This document shows, piece after piece, positions 34,128-41,523 of a DNA stretch of 64,000 bases. The translations under genes were made by a program, and so were the position numbers. The stretch comes from Draconibacterium mangrovi_A. Lineage in GTDB: Bacteria > Bacteroidota > Bacteroidia > Bacteroidales > Prolixibacteraceae. The stretch spans positions 1,178,001-1,242,000 of the forward strand of contig NZ_JBBIXN010000001.1 of the NCBI RefSeq assembly GCF_037646455.1. The letters run 5' to 3'. The stretch's first letter is position 1. Each line of letters begins with the position of its first letter. Below the pieces are notes generated by a model. It saw nothing but the letters and a program-made list of their open reading frames with translations. It made no database searches and was not told where the DNA came from.

Positions 34128-34709
34128 CTACATGCACTTTTTTTTGTAGCAGGTATATAATTTTTTTTGCAGGTTTTTCTTTGCTCTGAACAACAAGGAC
34201 TCAACCGACGAAATCGAGAGTTCCATCACTTCGGCAATTTCCTGGTACGAAAGTTCTTCGTATTTGCTCAACGAAAAAGCAACTTTTTGATTTTCCGGCA
34301 AACTGTTTATCGCCTCATGCAATATGATGGACCGCTGTTGATTCTCCAATTCGAACTCCGGCTGATCAGTACGACTCGATTCAACCTGCAACAGCTTTTT
34401 ATTTTCGGCCTTTACATCCGAATCGAAAGAACTGAACCAGCGGTGTTTTTTATTGTCGCGAATGTGGTTTAAAGACCGGTTGACTGCGATGCGATACAAC
34501 CAGGTGGATAATTTGGCATCGGCTCTGAAATTTTCAACAGAACGATAAACTTCAATAAAAACGTCCTGCGCCACATCCTCGGCATCCTCGCGAATCTGCA
34601 ACATTCCATAGCAGGTGTTAACAACGAGTTTTTGATAGTTTTCAACCAGTCGTTTAAAAGCCTGCTCGTTGCCCTGTTTCAGCTGTTCTATGATTTCGTG
34701 ATCCGACAT
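34128..34709 (-). CDS. ECF-type RNA polymerase sigma factor
   Basis: This 193-residue sigma-70 family protein has region 2 (EDAEDVAQDVFIEVYRS, STWLYRIAVNRSLNHIRD) and region 4 (LPENQKVAFSLSKYEELSYQEIAEVMELSISSVESLLFRAKK), with no region 1 or 3. It heads a unit of anti-sigma factor, metal-sensor-like protein, Spy-like protein and DUF2202 proteins, which are presumably its regulon. The product of the next gene should be its inhibitor. Confidence 0.95.
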   Translation of the reverse strand: MSDHEIIEQLKQGNEQAFKRLVENYQKLVVNTCYGMLQIREDAEDVAQDVFIEVYRSVENFRADAKLSTWLYRIAVNRSLNHIRDNKKHRWFSSFDSDVKAENKKLLQVESSRTDQPEFELENQQRSIILHEAINSLPENQKVAFSLSKYEELSYQEIAEVMELSISSVESLLFRAKKNLQKKLYTCYKKKCM

Positions 34710-34748
34710 TCGCCTGTGAAATTTACTACAATTGCCTCGTTTTTAAAA

Positions 34749-35564
34749 TCATTTACTTATCAATTCGTACACATCGCGCGGTGAAATATCATTGTACTCT
34801 CCAATGGTCCGAAGCGTTTGCTTTTTATCTGCCTCAATGTTGTTATTTTTCAGAATTACAAGCAGATCATCGGCATTCTTATTTAACTCTGCTGCAAAAT
34901 CTTCAAGCGTTTTTCGTCCAACACCCGATCCCTGCATCGAATTCCCGGCTCTTTTCGAAACTATTTCGTAGAGTTCCACAGGAGTTGTACTATTGGCTGC
35001 CGCCATTTCCTGCAAAGTTTGTGTCTGCACGTCTTTAAATATAATCTTATGGTTTTCGAGCTTCCGTGTCATTTCATCGGTCGATTCCAGGTGAAGCTGT
35101 TCGGCCAGTTCTGCCAGAGTAAGCAATTCGGCATGAGGCACCGGTGCCCGGTCTTCGGTTTTTTCCCACGATTCGGTAAGATCCTCGCCCAATGTCATCA
35201 CATTTTCGAATGGTGGAATGGAAAAGAAGGTTCCGAAAAAGACAATTAAAATCAACAAGGTAGAAAAGACAAACTCCTTCTTCTTATTGAATCCGTTTTT
35301 TCTTTTTGCACGAAAATAGCTCAGAAAAGCTCTCCAGTTAGCTGAAAACAAATGGAATATGGAAAGTATAATAAAACTAAATGAAAAAAGTGTGTGCAAG
35401 CCTTGCCATTCTTCTTTTGTCAATCCCCACAAAGTCCAGTTTACCCAGTATGCATAGCGCCCCGGAGGAGATACATACAGAATTAAACCCGACACTAAAA
35501 GTATCACCATTGCATAGGTCAATCCAAAACTGATAAACGCTCTCCAGCTAAATTTTCCGCTCAT
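34749..35564 (-). CDS. DUF4405 membrane protein with four short helical repeats
   Basis: From ATG 35564 (MSGKFSWRAF) the protein has 271 residues; the upstream extension to 35603 is unlikely. Residues 1-120 hold about three to four membrane segments with conserved His (GLHTLFSF, FHLFSANW), the DUF4405 cytochrome-b-like layout. The soluble rest contains four related units: TLAELAEQLHLES (148), TLQEMAAANSTTPVELYEIV (182), TLEDFAAELNKNADDLLVIL (218) and TLRTIGEYNDISPRDVYELI (249). A haem-binding electron-transfer role is suggested by the His, not shown. It lies 39 bp upstream of the sigma gene on the same strand and may be part of that system. Confidence 0.8.
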   Translation of the reverse strand: MSGKFSWRAFISFGLTYAMVILLVSGLILYVSPPGRYAYWVNWTLWGLTKEEWQGLHTLFSFSFIILSIFHLFSANWRAFLSYFRAKRKNGFNKKKEFVFSTLLILIVFFGTFFSIPPFENVMTLGEDLTESWEKTEDRAPVPHAELLTLAELAEQLHLESTDEMTRKLENHKIIFKDVQTQTLQEMAAANSTTPVELYEIVSKRAGNSMQGSGVGRKTLEDFAAELNKNADDLLVILKNNNIEADKKQTLRTIGEYNDISPRDVYELISK

Positions 35565-35627
35565 ACGTATTATGAAATTAAGTTTACAATAACAGTATGA
35601 CACGGGTCTTAAAAAAAACTTGCGTTG

Positions 35628-36512
35628 TTATTCGGGCAAATCCGGTTTTTGATCGTGATAAGGTGATTCGAGTTTGCGGCCACGGTACATAAACCGTTTC
35701 GACATGTGCTTCAGAATTTCGTTGGCTGTGCTTTCAATCGGTTTATTAGACACGTTGACAACGGTGAATCCTCCGCGATCGAAAACAAACATGGCATTTC
35801 TGATCTCTTCCCGCACTGAGCGCTGATCGATGTATGATTCGCTGCGGTGATTGGTCCAGTCCTGCATGCGTTTTACGCGGTGAGTAATCAACTGCCCGGC
35901 TCCGATGTGTAAACCAAAAACCCGGTTCGGATCGATACTAAACAATTCATCGGGTGGTTGTACTCCGGGAACAAGCGGCACATTTGCTACTTTCCAGCCG
36001 TACATGGCGAGGTAAACACTCAGCGGAGTTTTCCCGGCACGCGATACTCCGGTCAATACAATTTCAGCTTCTTTTAGTCGCTGCGGATTCATACCGTCGT
36101 CGCGCGATAACGTAAATTCGATCGATTCGATACGATCGAAATATTGTTGGTTCAATTCACGATACAATCCGGGATGTTGAAGCGGTTCCACATCCAGTGT
36201 TCGATCGAGGTAGTTGGCCAGTTCACCCATCAGATCGATCACCTCAACTTTAAATTCGTTGCACAACTCGTTCACTTTGTACCTGAGGTCGGGATTAACC
36301 ATGGTATGGGTCACCAATGCACCGTCATTTTTGGCTTTCATTACAATATCGAAAACCTTGTCTTCGGAATCGACATCGCCAAAAATCTCAACCGGAATTT
36401 TATTGTTCGGATACTGGATCAAAATGGATTGAACCAGGTTGTTTCCGGCAATTCCGCGGCCACCGGAAATAACAAATATCGGTGCACTTTTTTTCTTTTT
36501 CTTTTTTCCCAT
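35628..36512 (-). CDS. Pyruvate, phosphate dikinase/PEP synthase regulatory kinase-pyrophosphorylase (PSRP)
   Basis: This 294-residue protein matches the DUF299/PpsR family: SGGRGIAGNNLVQSIL at the N-terminus and the P-loop in LTGVSRAGKTPLSVYLAMYGWKVANVPLVPG (starting about residue 152). Family members use ADP to phosphorylate, and phosphate to dephosphorylate, a Thr next to the catalytic His of PPDK or PEP synthase, switching carbon flow. A run of six Lys follows the start Met-Gly. The target enzyme is not in the window. Confidence 0.93.
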   Translation of the reverse strand: MGKKKKKKSAPIFVISGGRGIAGNNLVQSILIQYPNNKIPVEIFGDVDSEDKVFDIVMKAKNDGALVTHTMVNPDLRYKVNELCNEFKVEVIDLMGELANYLDRTLDVEPLQHPGLYRELNQQYFDRIESIEFTLSRDDGMNPQRLKEAEIVLTGVSRAGKTPLSVYLAMYGWKVANVPLVPGVQPPDELFSIDPNRVFGLHIGAGQLITHRVKRMQDWTNHRSESYIDQRSVREEIRNAMFVFDRGGFTVVNVSNKPIESTANEILKHMSKRFMYRGRKLESPYHDQKPDLPE

Positions 36513-36558
36513 GCTCCTGAAGTCCTTTCACTAAAAACACCAAACTGCCAAACAGTGT

Positions 36559-38946
36559 TTACTCCGGTTTTAGTTTCATGCTGAAAGCAGCAGTTTCTTC
36601 AACCGATTTTTTACTAAACGGATCATCGTGGTATTGATTATTCAGGTATAATTTAGTCTGATCGAGGTAAAACTCGCTGGCAGGAATTCCACTGGTACCC
36701 GTTGGAATGATCGTCTGTGAATTGTCCCAGTTTTTGGTATCAAAAATGTGCCGCTCCGACGCCCCGTGATTGGTTTCATATAAATTGGTAAACGAATAAG
36801 AATACGGACAAACGGTGTGGTAACTGCCCGGCACTTCAAAAGGTCCCCGATTCAGTTTAAAAACCTTATTCAATACAGGCACAATTCCCAGCGGGTGACT
36901 CAACGTGAAACTGTGCAATGTTCCCCATTGCCACTGTTCGACATCGGAACCGAGTTGTTGGTTCAACTCTTCAACCGTTTCTTTAAAAGACTGAACAATT
37001 ACATCATCAAAGCTTTCTTTTCCCGATGTATTTACATCGTCGATCCATTGCGATTTTTTATCCTGAAGTACATTTATCATCAGGTTTTCGAGCAACATCC
37101 GCTGCCCTTTTATTTTTTCAAAAAGCTCGGGAGAAAGCTCATCTTTTACCAGGTTCAGCATCGATTGGCGATACAAGACCTCAAAAACTGATGCGGCCTG
37201 ACTTTCGCGTGTCAGCTTATAATCCCAGTTGGCAAGCAGATTCATTGCCTCCTGTTCTGTTTCAGAAAATTCACTGGATTTCTGCAAGGATGCAAGAAAC
37301 AACTGTGTCATGTGTTCAGCCGTTTTCGATTTAAAATCGCTATGCATGGCTTTAAAATCATCAATTCCGAGTTTCTCCTTGGCTTCCAGCATTTCCCGAA
37401 TGCGATCGATGCGGCTCGGTGTTGCAAACCAATAACTAATGTAATATGGATAATCGGCTGAAACGGTTTTGTTGTTGGCCGAAGAAACATAGCCACGATC
37501 GGGATTGAATTCGTAGGGCAATTCTTCAAACGGGACCAGTCCTTTCCAGTCGTATTTGCTGCTGTCGCCGGGATAAATTGCAATGCCAGAGCCTTCACGC
37601 ATGGGTAAACCTGCACTGCATTGCAGACCGATATTTCCATCCACATCGGCATAAACAATGTTCTGACTAACAGATGTAAACGTAGAGCAAGCTTCTCGAA
37701 AGTCGTCCCAGTTTTTTGCGCGGTTCAACAGGTAAACCGATCGTATTTCGTTACTCATTTCGTTGCCCAGCCAGCGGATAGAAAGCGGTGTTTCTTTTTC
37801 TTTTTTAAAACGGTTAACCATCGGGCCACGATGCGTAAATTTCAGATCAACTTGCAGGAAGTCGCCTTCTTTTGTTTTAATCGTTTCATGATGAATATCA
37901 AAATCTTTCCAGGTGCCATCAAACCGGTATTTTGTAGAATCCTCGTTAAGTTTTTCCATATAAAAGTCCAGGTCATCCACCATCACATTGGTCATTCCCC
38001 AGGCAATTCGATCGTTGTGCCCGGCTATTATAAAAGGCTGCCCCGGCAACACAACGCCCGTAACGTTTACTTTTCCGTCGACCACCTGGTGCATCTGGTA
38101 CCAAATTCCCGGTGCGAATAATCCCAGGTGCATATCGTTGGCCATTAATGGCAATCCACTGGTACTTTTTTTGCCGGCTACTGCCCAGTTGTTGCTCCCG
38201 TTAAAAATTTCGATACCAAGATCTTTTAAATTCTGAGAAGCGGAAAGTAAAGTGGATTCACCTGAAATTTGATTCAAGCCAAACTCGGGATAAACAAGCG
38301 TTTTGTGATTTTCGAGATTGGGGATCATTTCTGCTATTTTTTCATCCGAAACTTCAGCGCACAACTGATGCAGAAAATACTCGGTTTGCCAGCCCGCCGA
38401 TAAGTCCCACGACATGTAACCAATGAGGTTGATTGAGTGCACCGGCTTCCACCATTCGGGTTGATAGCCCAGAATTTTAAACTCGGGAGGTAGTGGAAAC
38501 TGCGCAATGTACTGGTTCACGCCGTCGGAAAAAGCTTCGAGTGCTGCCACAATTTTGGGATCGGAACTGTCGAGTATCTTTTGCGATTTTTCCTGGATAC
38601 GCAAAGCCCGCATCATCAGGTCGGTTTCAACCTGATCTTTCCCGAGAATTTCGGACAATCTTCCCTGTGTCACTCGTCGGAGCAGGTCCATCTGCCAAAG
38701 CCGGTCCTGCGCCATGGCAAAACCTACGGCCCGGTAGAGGTCGTCTTCGTTTTGAGCGTAAACATGAGGGATACCGTGTGCATCGCGAAGAATTTCAACT
38801 TCCGATTTCAGTCCATACAAAACAAAATCTTTGTCGTAATCCGGAATAGCTGCCTTTTTCGTGAATTGCAACAATACAATAACGGAAATAACGATGAGTA
38901 TCACCAAAACTAATATTCCGGTTAAAATGCGCTTTATCGTCTTCAT
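36559..38946 (-). CDS. Penicillin acylase family N-terminal-nucleophile hydrolase
   Basis: This protein of about 795 residues has an N-terminal membrane segment or uncleaved signal (about 6-30) and then the penicillin-amidase fold. The proenzyme is normally cut before a Ser; that Ser is in FNGSNNWAVAG (about residue 251), preceded by the alpha chain with RDAHGIPHVYA and AMAQDRLWQMDLLRR. The oxyanion/Asn region N-N-K near SSANNKT fits. Such hydrolases cleave N-acyl groups of beta-lactams or acyl-homoserine lactones; the natural substrate here is unknown. ATG at 38946 or 38952 are equally possible starts. Confidence 0.93.
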   Translation of the reverse strand: MKTIKRILTGILVLVILIVISVIVLLQFTKKAAIPDYDKDFVLYGLKSEVEILRDAHGIPHVYAQNEDDLYRAVGFAMAQDRLWQMDLLRRVTQGRLSEILGKDQVETDLMMRALRIQEKSQKILDSSDPKIVAALEAFSDGVNQYIAQFPLPPEFKILGYQPEWWKPVHSINLIGYMSWDLSAGWQTEYFLHQLCAEVSDEKIAEMIPNLENHKTLVYPEFGLNQISGESTLLSASQNLKDLGIEIFNGSNNWAVAGKKSTSGLPLMANDMHLGLFAPGIWYQMHQVVDGKVNVTGVVLPGQPFIIAGHNDRIAWGMTNVMVDDLDFYMEKLNEDSTKYRFDGTWKDFDIHHETIKTKEGDFLQVDLKFTHRGPMVNRFKKEKETPLSIRWLGNEMSNEIRSVYLLNRAKNWDDFREACSTFTSVSQNIVYADVDGNIGLQCSAGLPMREGSGIAIYPGDSSKYDWKGLVPFEELPYEFNPDRGYVSSANNKTVSADYPYYISYWFATPSRIDRIREMLEAKEKLGIDDFKAMHSDFKSKTAEHMTQLFLASLQKSSEFSETEQEAMNLLANWDYKLTRESQAASVFEVLYRQSMLNLVKDELSPELFEKIKGQRMLLENLMINVLQDKKSQWIDDVNTSGKESFDDVIVQSFKETVEELNQQLGSDVEQWQWGTLHSFTLSHPLGIVPVLNKVFKLNRGPFEVPGSYHTVCPYSYSFTNLYETNHGASERHIFDTKNWDNSQTIIPTGTSGIPASEFYLDQTKLYLNNQYHDDPFSKKSVEETAAFSMKLKPE

Positions 38947-39079
38947 ATACATGTCAGGTTATGTTGATATTCGTGTGGAATTTGCTGTTGTTGATTTCTA
39001 TGAACACTTGAAAAAAGAAAAGGTTTTTAAAGCATGAACTTCAATTATTTCTATATTTATTGACCTAAATTTAAGCATT

Positions 39080-39523
39080 ATGAAGAAACTAATCATTCTT
39101 TTTTTCCTTGGGATTTATGCACTGACCAGCTTTGCCCAGGAAGCCGATAAAATTGTTGGTGTGTGGTGGAACGAAGAAAAAACCTCAAAAATTGAGGTGG
39201 AGAAAAAAGACGGAAAATACATCGGAACCGTTGTTTATATGATTCCGGAGAAATACGAGAACGGAGAGCCACCAAAAGACGATGAAAATCCTGATCCGGA
39301 GCTACGGGATCGTTCGATTGTGGGCTTGCAGATTCTGAACGGATTTGTTTACAATGCCGACAAGAAAGAATGGAAGGACGGCAGTATTTACGATCCGAAA
39401 TCAGGTAAAACTTACGATTGTTATGGCTGGCTGGAAAGCAATGAACTGCTGAAACTAAAAGGTTTTGTTGCAGGCATCCGCTGGATGGGCAAAAGCTCGG
39501 AGTGGTATAGAACAACACTTTAG
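39080..39523 (+). CDS. DUF2147 exported protein
   Basis: This 147-residue protein has a signal peptide (ending TSFAQ) and a compact beta-barrel DUF2147 domain (about 22-147): GVWWNEEKTSKIEV at the front, DRSIVGLQIL in the middle and GSIYDPKSGKTYDC. The family is widespread in envelope compartments without an assigned activity. The gene stands alone, divergent from the penicillin acylase gene. Confidence 0.88.
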   Translation: MKKLIILFFLGIYALTSFAQEADKIVGVWWNEEKTSKIEVEKKDGKYIGTVVYMIPEKYENGEPPKDDENPDPELRDRSIVGLQILNGFVYNADKKEWKDGSIYDPKSGKTYDCYGWLESNELLKLKGFVAGIRWMGKSSEWYRTTL

Positions 39524-39572
39524 TTCAAAGTTCCTTGTTTAGAGTTCATAGTATCCGAAAACAACTTTGAAC
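39523..39572. terminator. Hairpin between converging genes
   Basis: GTTCAAAGTT (39523-39532) and AACTTTGAAC (39563-39572) form a perfect 10-bp stem with a 30-nt loop between the stops of the DUF2147 gene and the radical SAM gene. A long loop and short T-runs make it a weak bidirectional terminator candidate. Confidence 0.45.
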
Positions 39573-39590
39573 ATTAAACTTTAAACTAAC

Positions 39591-40370
39591 TTACCCTGAA
39601 ACCTGAACATCGAACCCGGCTTTACGGACTCGTTCGGCAATTGAATTCAGTTCTTCGAGAGGGACTTTTTCGAGGGTTTCAACCGGTGTATCCCTTGCAA
39701 TGGTGTAAATCATCACCTGCAGGGGATTTATCTTTTTAAGCAATTGCAACCAGGCTGAAACTTCTTTTTCGGAGGTGTTATCAATGGTCTGCCCCTTAAA
39801 CGAACCACGCACAAACATGGTTTGAATGATCACCTTTCCGTTGAAAGCAATAAGTTTGTCGATTGTTTTCTGCAGATCAAATACACCTTTGGGGCAATCC
39901 AGAATCCGAACCGTGTCCTCAAAGGCCGAATCCAGTTTCTGAATGTTGTCTTTAACCCTCTGTAACGCATCAAAAACCGGTTTGCGGTGCAACATTGTAG
40001 CATTCGAAAGTACGGCAATTCGTGCCTTCGGGGCCAGTTTATCGCGCAGCTCAATGGTGTCATCAATAATTCCGGCAAATTCGCGATGAAGCGTTGGTTC
40101 ACCGTTTCCTGCAAAAGTAATAACATCAGGCAGGCGTTTCTCCTGCCCCATCTCAAAGAGTTTAGCTTCCAGCTTTTCACGAACTTCTTCGCGGGTAGGC
40201 AGCGTAACTTTTTCTTCGTATTCTTTTGGAGTAAATCCGCATTCGCAGTAAATGCAATCGAACGAACAGACTTTGGCATTGATGGGCAGCAGGTTGATTC
40301 CCAGTGAAACTCCTAAACGCCGGCTCTCAACGGGGCCAAAAATAATTTCATCAAACAGGAAAGTTGCCAT
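39591..40370 (-). CDS. Radical SAM protein
   Basis: This 259-residue enzyme has the iron-sulfur motif CSFDCIYCECG, i.e. CxxxCxxC, at about residues 34-41, GNGEPTL (the SAM-contact GGE-type motif) and a TIM-barrel-like remainder. The opening FGPVESRRLGVSLGINLLP is typical of a group of small stand-alone radical SAM proteins often annotated as wyosine-like or MoaA-like, without a fixed substrate. No additional C-terminal cluster Cys were seen. It is not linked to a pathway here. Confidence 0.88.
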   Translation of the reverse strand: MATFLFDEIIFGPVESRRLGVSLGINLLPINAKVCSFDCIYCECGFTPKEYEEKVTLPTREEVREKLEAKLFEMGQEKRLPDVITFAGNGEPTLHREFAGIIDDTIELRDKLAPKARIAVLSNATMLHRKPVFDALQRVKDNIQKLDSAFEDTVRILDCPKGVFDLQKTIDKLIAFNGKVIIQTMFVRGSFKGQTIDNTSEKEVSAWLQLLKKINPLQVMIYTIARDTPVETLEKVPLEELNSIAERVRKAGFDVQVSG

Positions 40371-40413
40371 AGAACAGATTATCAGGCGTCAGTTAAAAAA
40401 AGTCCAACAACTG

Positions 40414-41313
40414 CTACTGAAGTGTAAATGTTGTTTCACCAATCTCGAAACCGTCGGCAAATAAATTCACGGTATAAGTTCCGGTCATTAATTCGGGCTC
40501 GCCGGTGTTGTCCCAGAAAATGGCCACCGGCAAGTCTTTCCCTTCGTACACCACTTCACGCATGGCCGAGTATTGTATCTTCAGGTCTTCAAACTGAAAC
40601 AGGTTGTCTTCTGATTTGCTCATCAACAGTTGATCGGGACGCATAATGCGGGCATATATATTTTTGGCTCCCCGTTCAGTCGCAACATTTTGTCCCAATA
40701 CAAAATAAATTTGAATCTTTTCGGCTCTTCGTGCAAATTTGGTGACTTTACTTCTGGAATTTATCGGTTCAGCCATCAGATCACGTGTCTTTAGCATCGA
40801 AGCTCGTTTCAGGTTTTGTTGTAAACGCTCTTTCTCCTGGTTCAGCTGTTGGTTTTTCTGTTCTACCTGCTTGTATTGCTGTTTCACTTCCAGGTTTTCA
40901 GCCATCAATTGTTCGTTACGCCGGTTCAGTGAATCGATCTGCACTACAAAATCGCGCATAATTCCACGAAGTGTAGACACCTGTTTCTGATAATCCGAGA
41001 TTTTGGAATAACTCACTTTTTTGGTTTGTTCCACTTCCAAAAGCAGATCTTTAACTTTGGCCTGTGCCACAAAAAGCTGCTCGTTGATGGTGTCGTTTTC
41101 GGTTTTCAGCGAATCGTAACTGGATGCAATCTGAGTCAGTTCAAACTGAATGGAATCTTTCTCGGTGTTGATCTCACTCACAATAGACTTATGCTCACGG
41201 TTTTGCAGAAAATAAAGTACCACAACTACCACCAGAATTACTGACAATGCAATGACAATGATGTTGTTTCTTAGGTCCTTCTTTTTAGTACCGGTATTTA
41301 TTTCGTTATTCAT
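40414..41313 (-). CDS. Membrane-anchored coiled-coil protein
   Basis: This 299-residue protein has one membrane segment (about 19-40), a long coiled coil (about 45-165, heptads rich in Gln/Glu/Leu) and a beta-rich C-terminal domain (about 185-299) ending GTYTVNLFADGFEIGETTFTLQ-like strands. I recognise no family. The layout suggests a periplasmic or cytoplasmic spacer that holds a small beta domain away from the membrane. It has a good promoter of its own (41347-41376). Confidence 0.8.
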   Translation of the reverse strand: MNNEINTGTKKKDLRNNIIVIALSVILVVVVVLYFLQNREHKSIVSEINTEKDSIQFELTQIASSYDSLKTENDTINEQLFVAQAKVKDLLLEVEQTKKVSYSKISDYQKQVSTLRGIMRDFVVQIDSLNRRNEQLMAENLEVKQQYKQVEQKNQQLNQEKERLQQNLKRASMLKTRDLMAEPINSRSKVTKFARRAEKIQIYFVLGQNVATERGAKNIYARIMRPDQLLMSKSEDNLFQFEDLKIQYSAMREVVYEGKDLPVAIFWDNTGEPELMTGTYTVNLFADGFEIGETTFTLQ

Positions 41314-41346
41314 TTTTGCAGTATCAAGTCGGTTTTAATAACGCAG

Positions 41347-41376
41347 CAAATTTAATAATCTTTTACCCGGTGCCAA
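41347..41376 (-). promoter_or_regulatory. Promoter of the coiled-coil protein gene
   Basis: On the minus strand TTG (41376-41374), a 19-bp spacer and TAAATTTG (41354-41347) fit the Bacteroidota TTG-N19-TAnnTTTG promoter exactly, 34 bp before the start codon. Confidence 0.7.
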
Positions 41377-41441
41377 CTAAAACAAAATAAGATATTTTAA
41401 GCCCGACCATCGACACTTTCAATCATCAAAACAATTTATCT

Positions 41442-41460
41442 ATTTAGAATGTTTCTAAAT
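41442..41460. promoter_or_regulatory. 19-bp palindromic operator before the second TonB receptor
   Basis: ATTTAGAA-TGT-TTCTAAAT is a perfect 8-3-8 inverted repeat. It ends 3 bp before the -33 TTG of the receptor promoter. Size and symmetry fit operators of Fur- or DtxR-type metal repressors (both about 19 bp); which regulator acts here is not visible. Confidence 0.65.
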
Positions 41461-41463
41461 TAA

Positions 41464-41494
41464 TTGTTTAAATAGAGAATCGGTCTTACATTTG
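41464..41494 (+). promoter_or_regulatory. Promoter of the second TonB receptor
   Basis: TTG (41464-41466), a 20-bp spacer and TACATTTG (41487-41494) match the Bacteroidota promoter consensus, 30 bp before ATG 41524. Confidence 0.75.
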
Positions 41495-41523
41495 TCGCCA
41501 AATAAAATACATCGAAAATCAAC

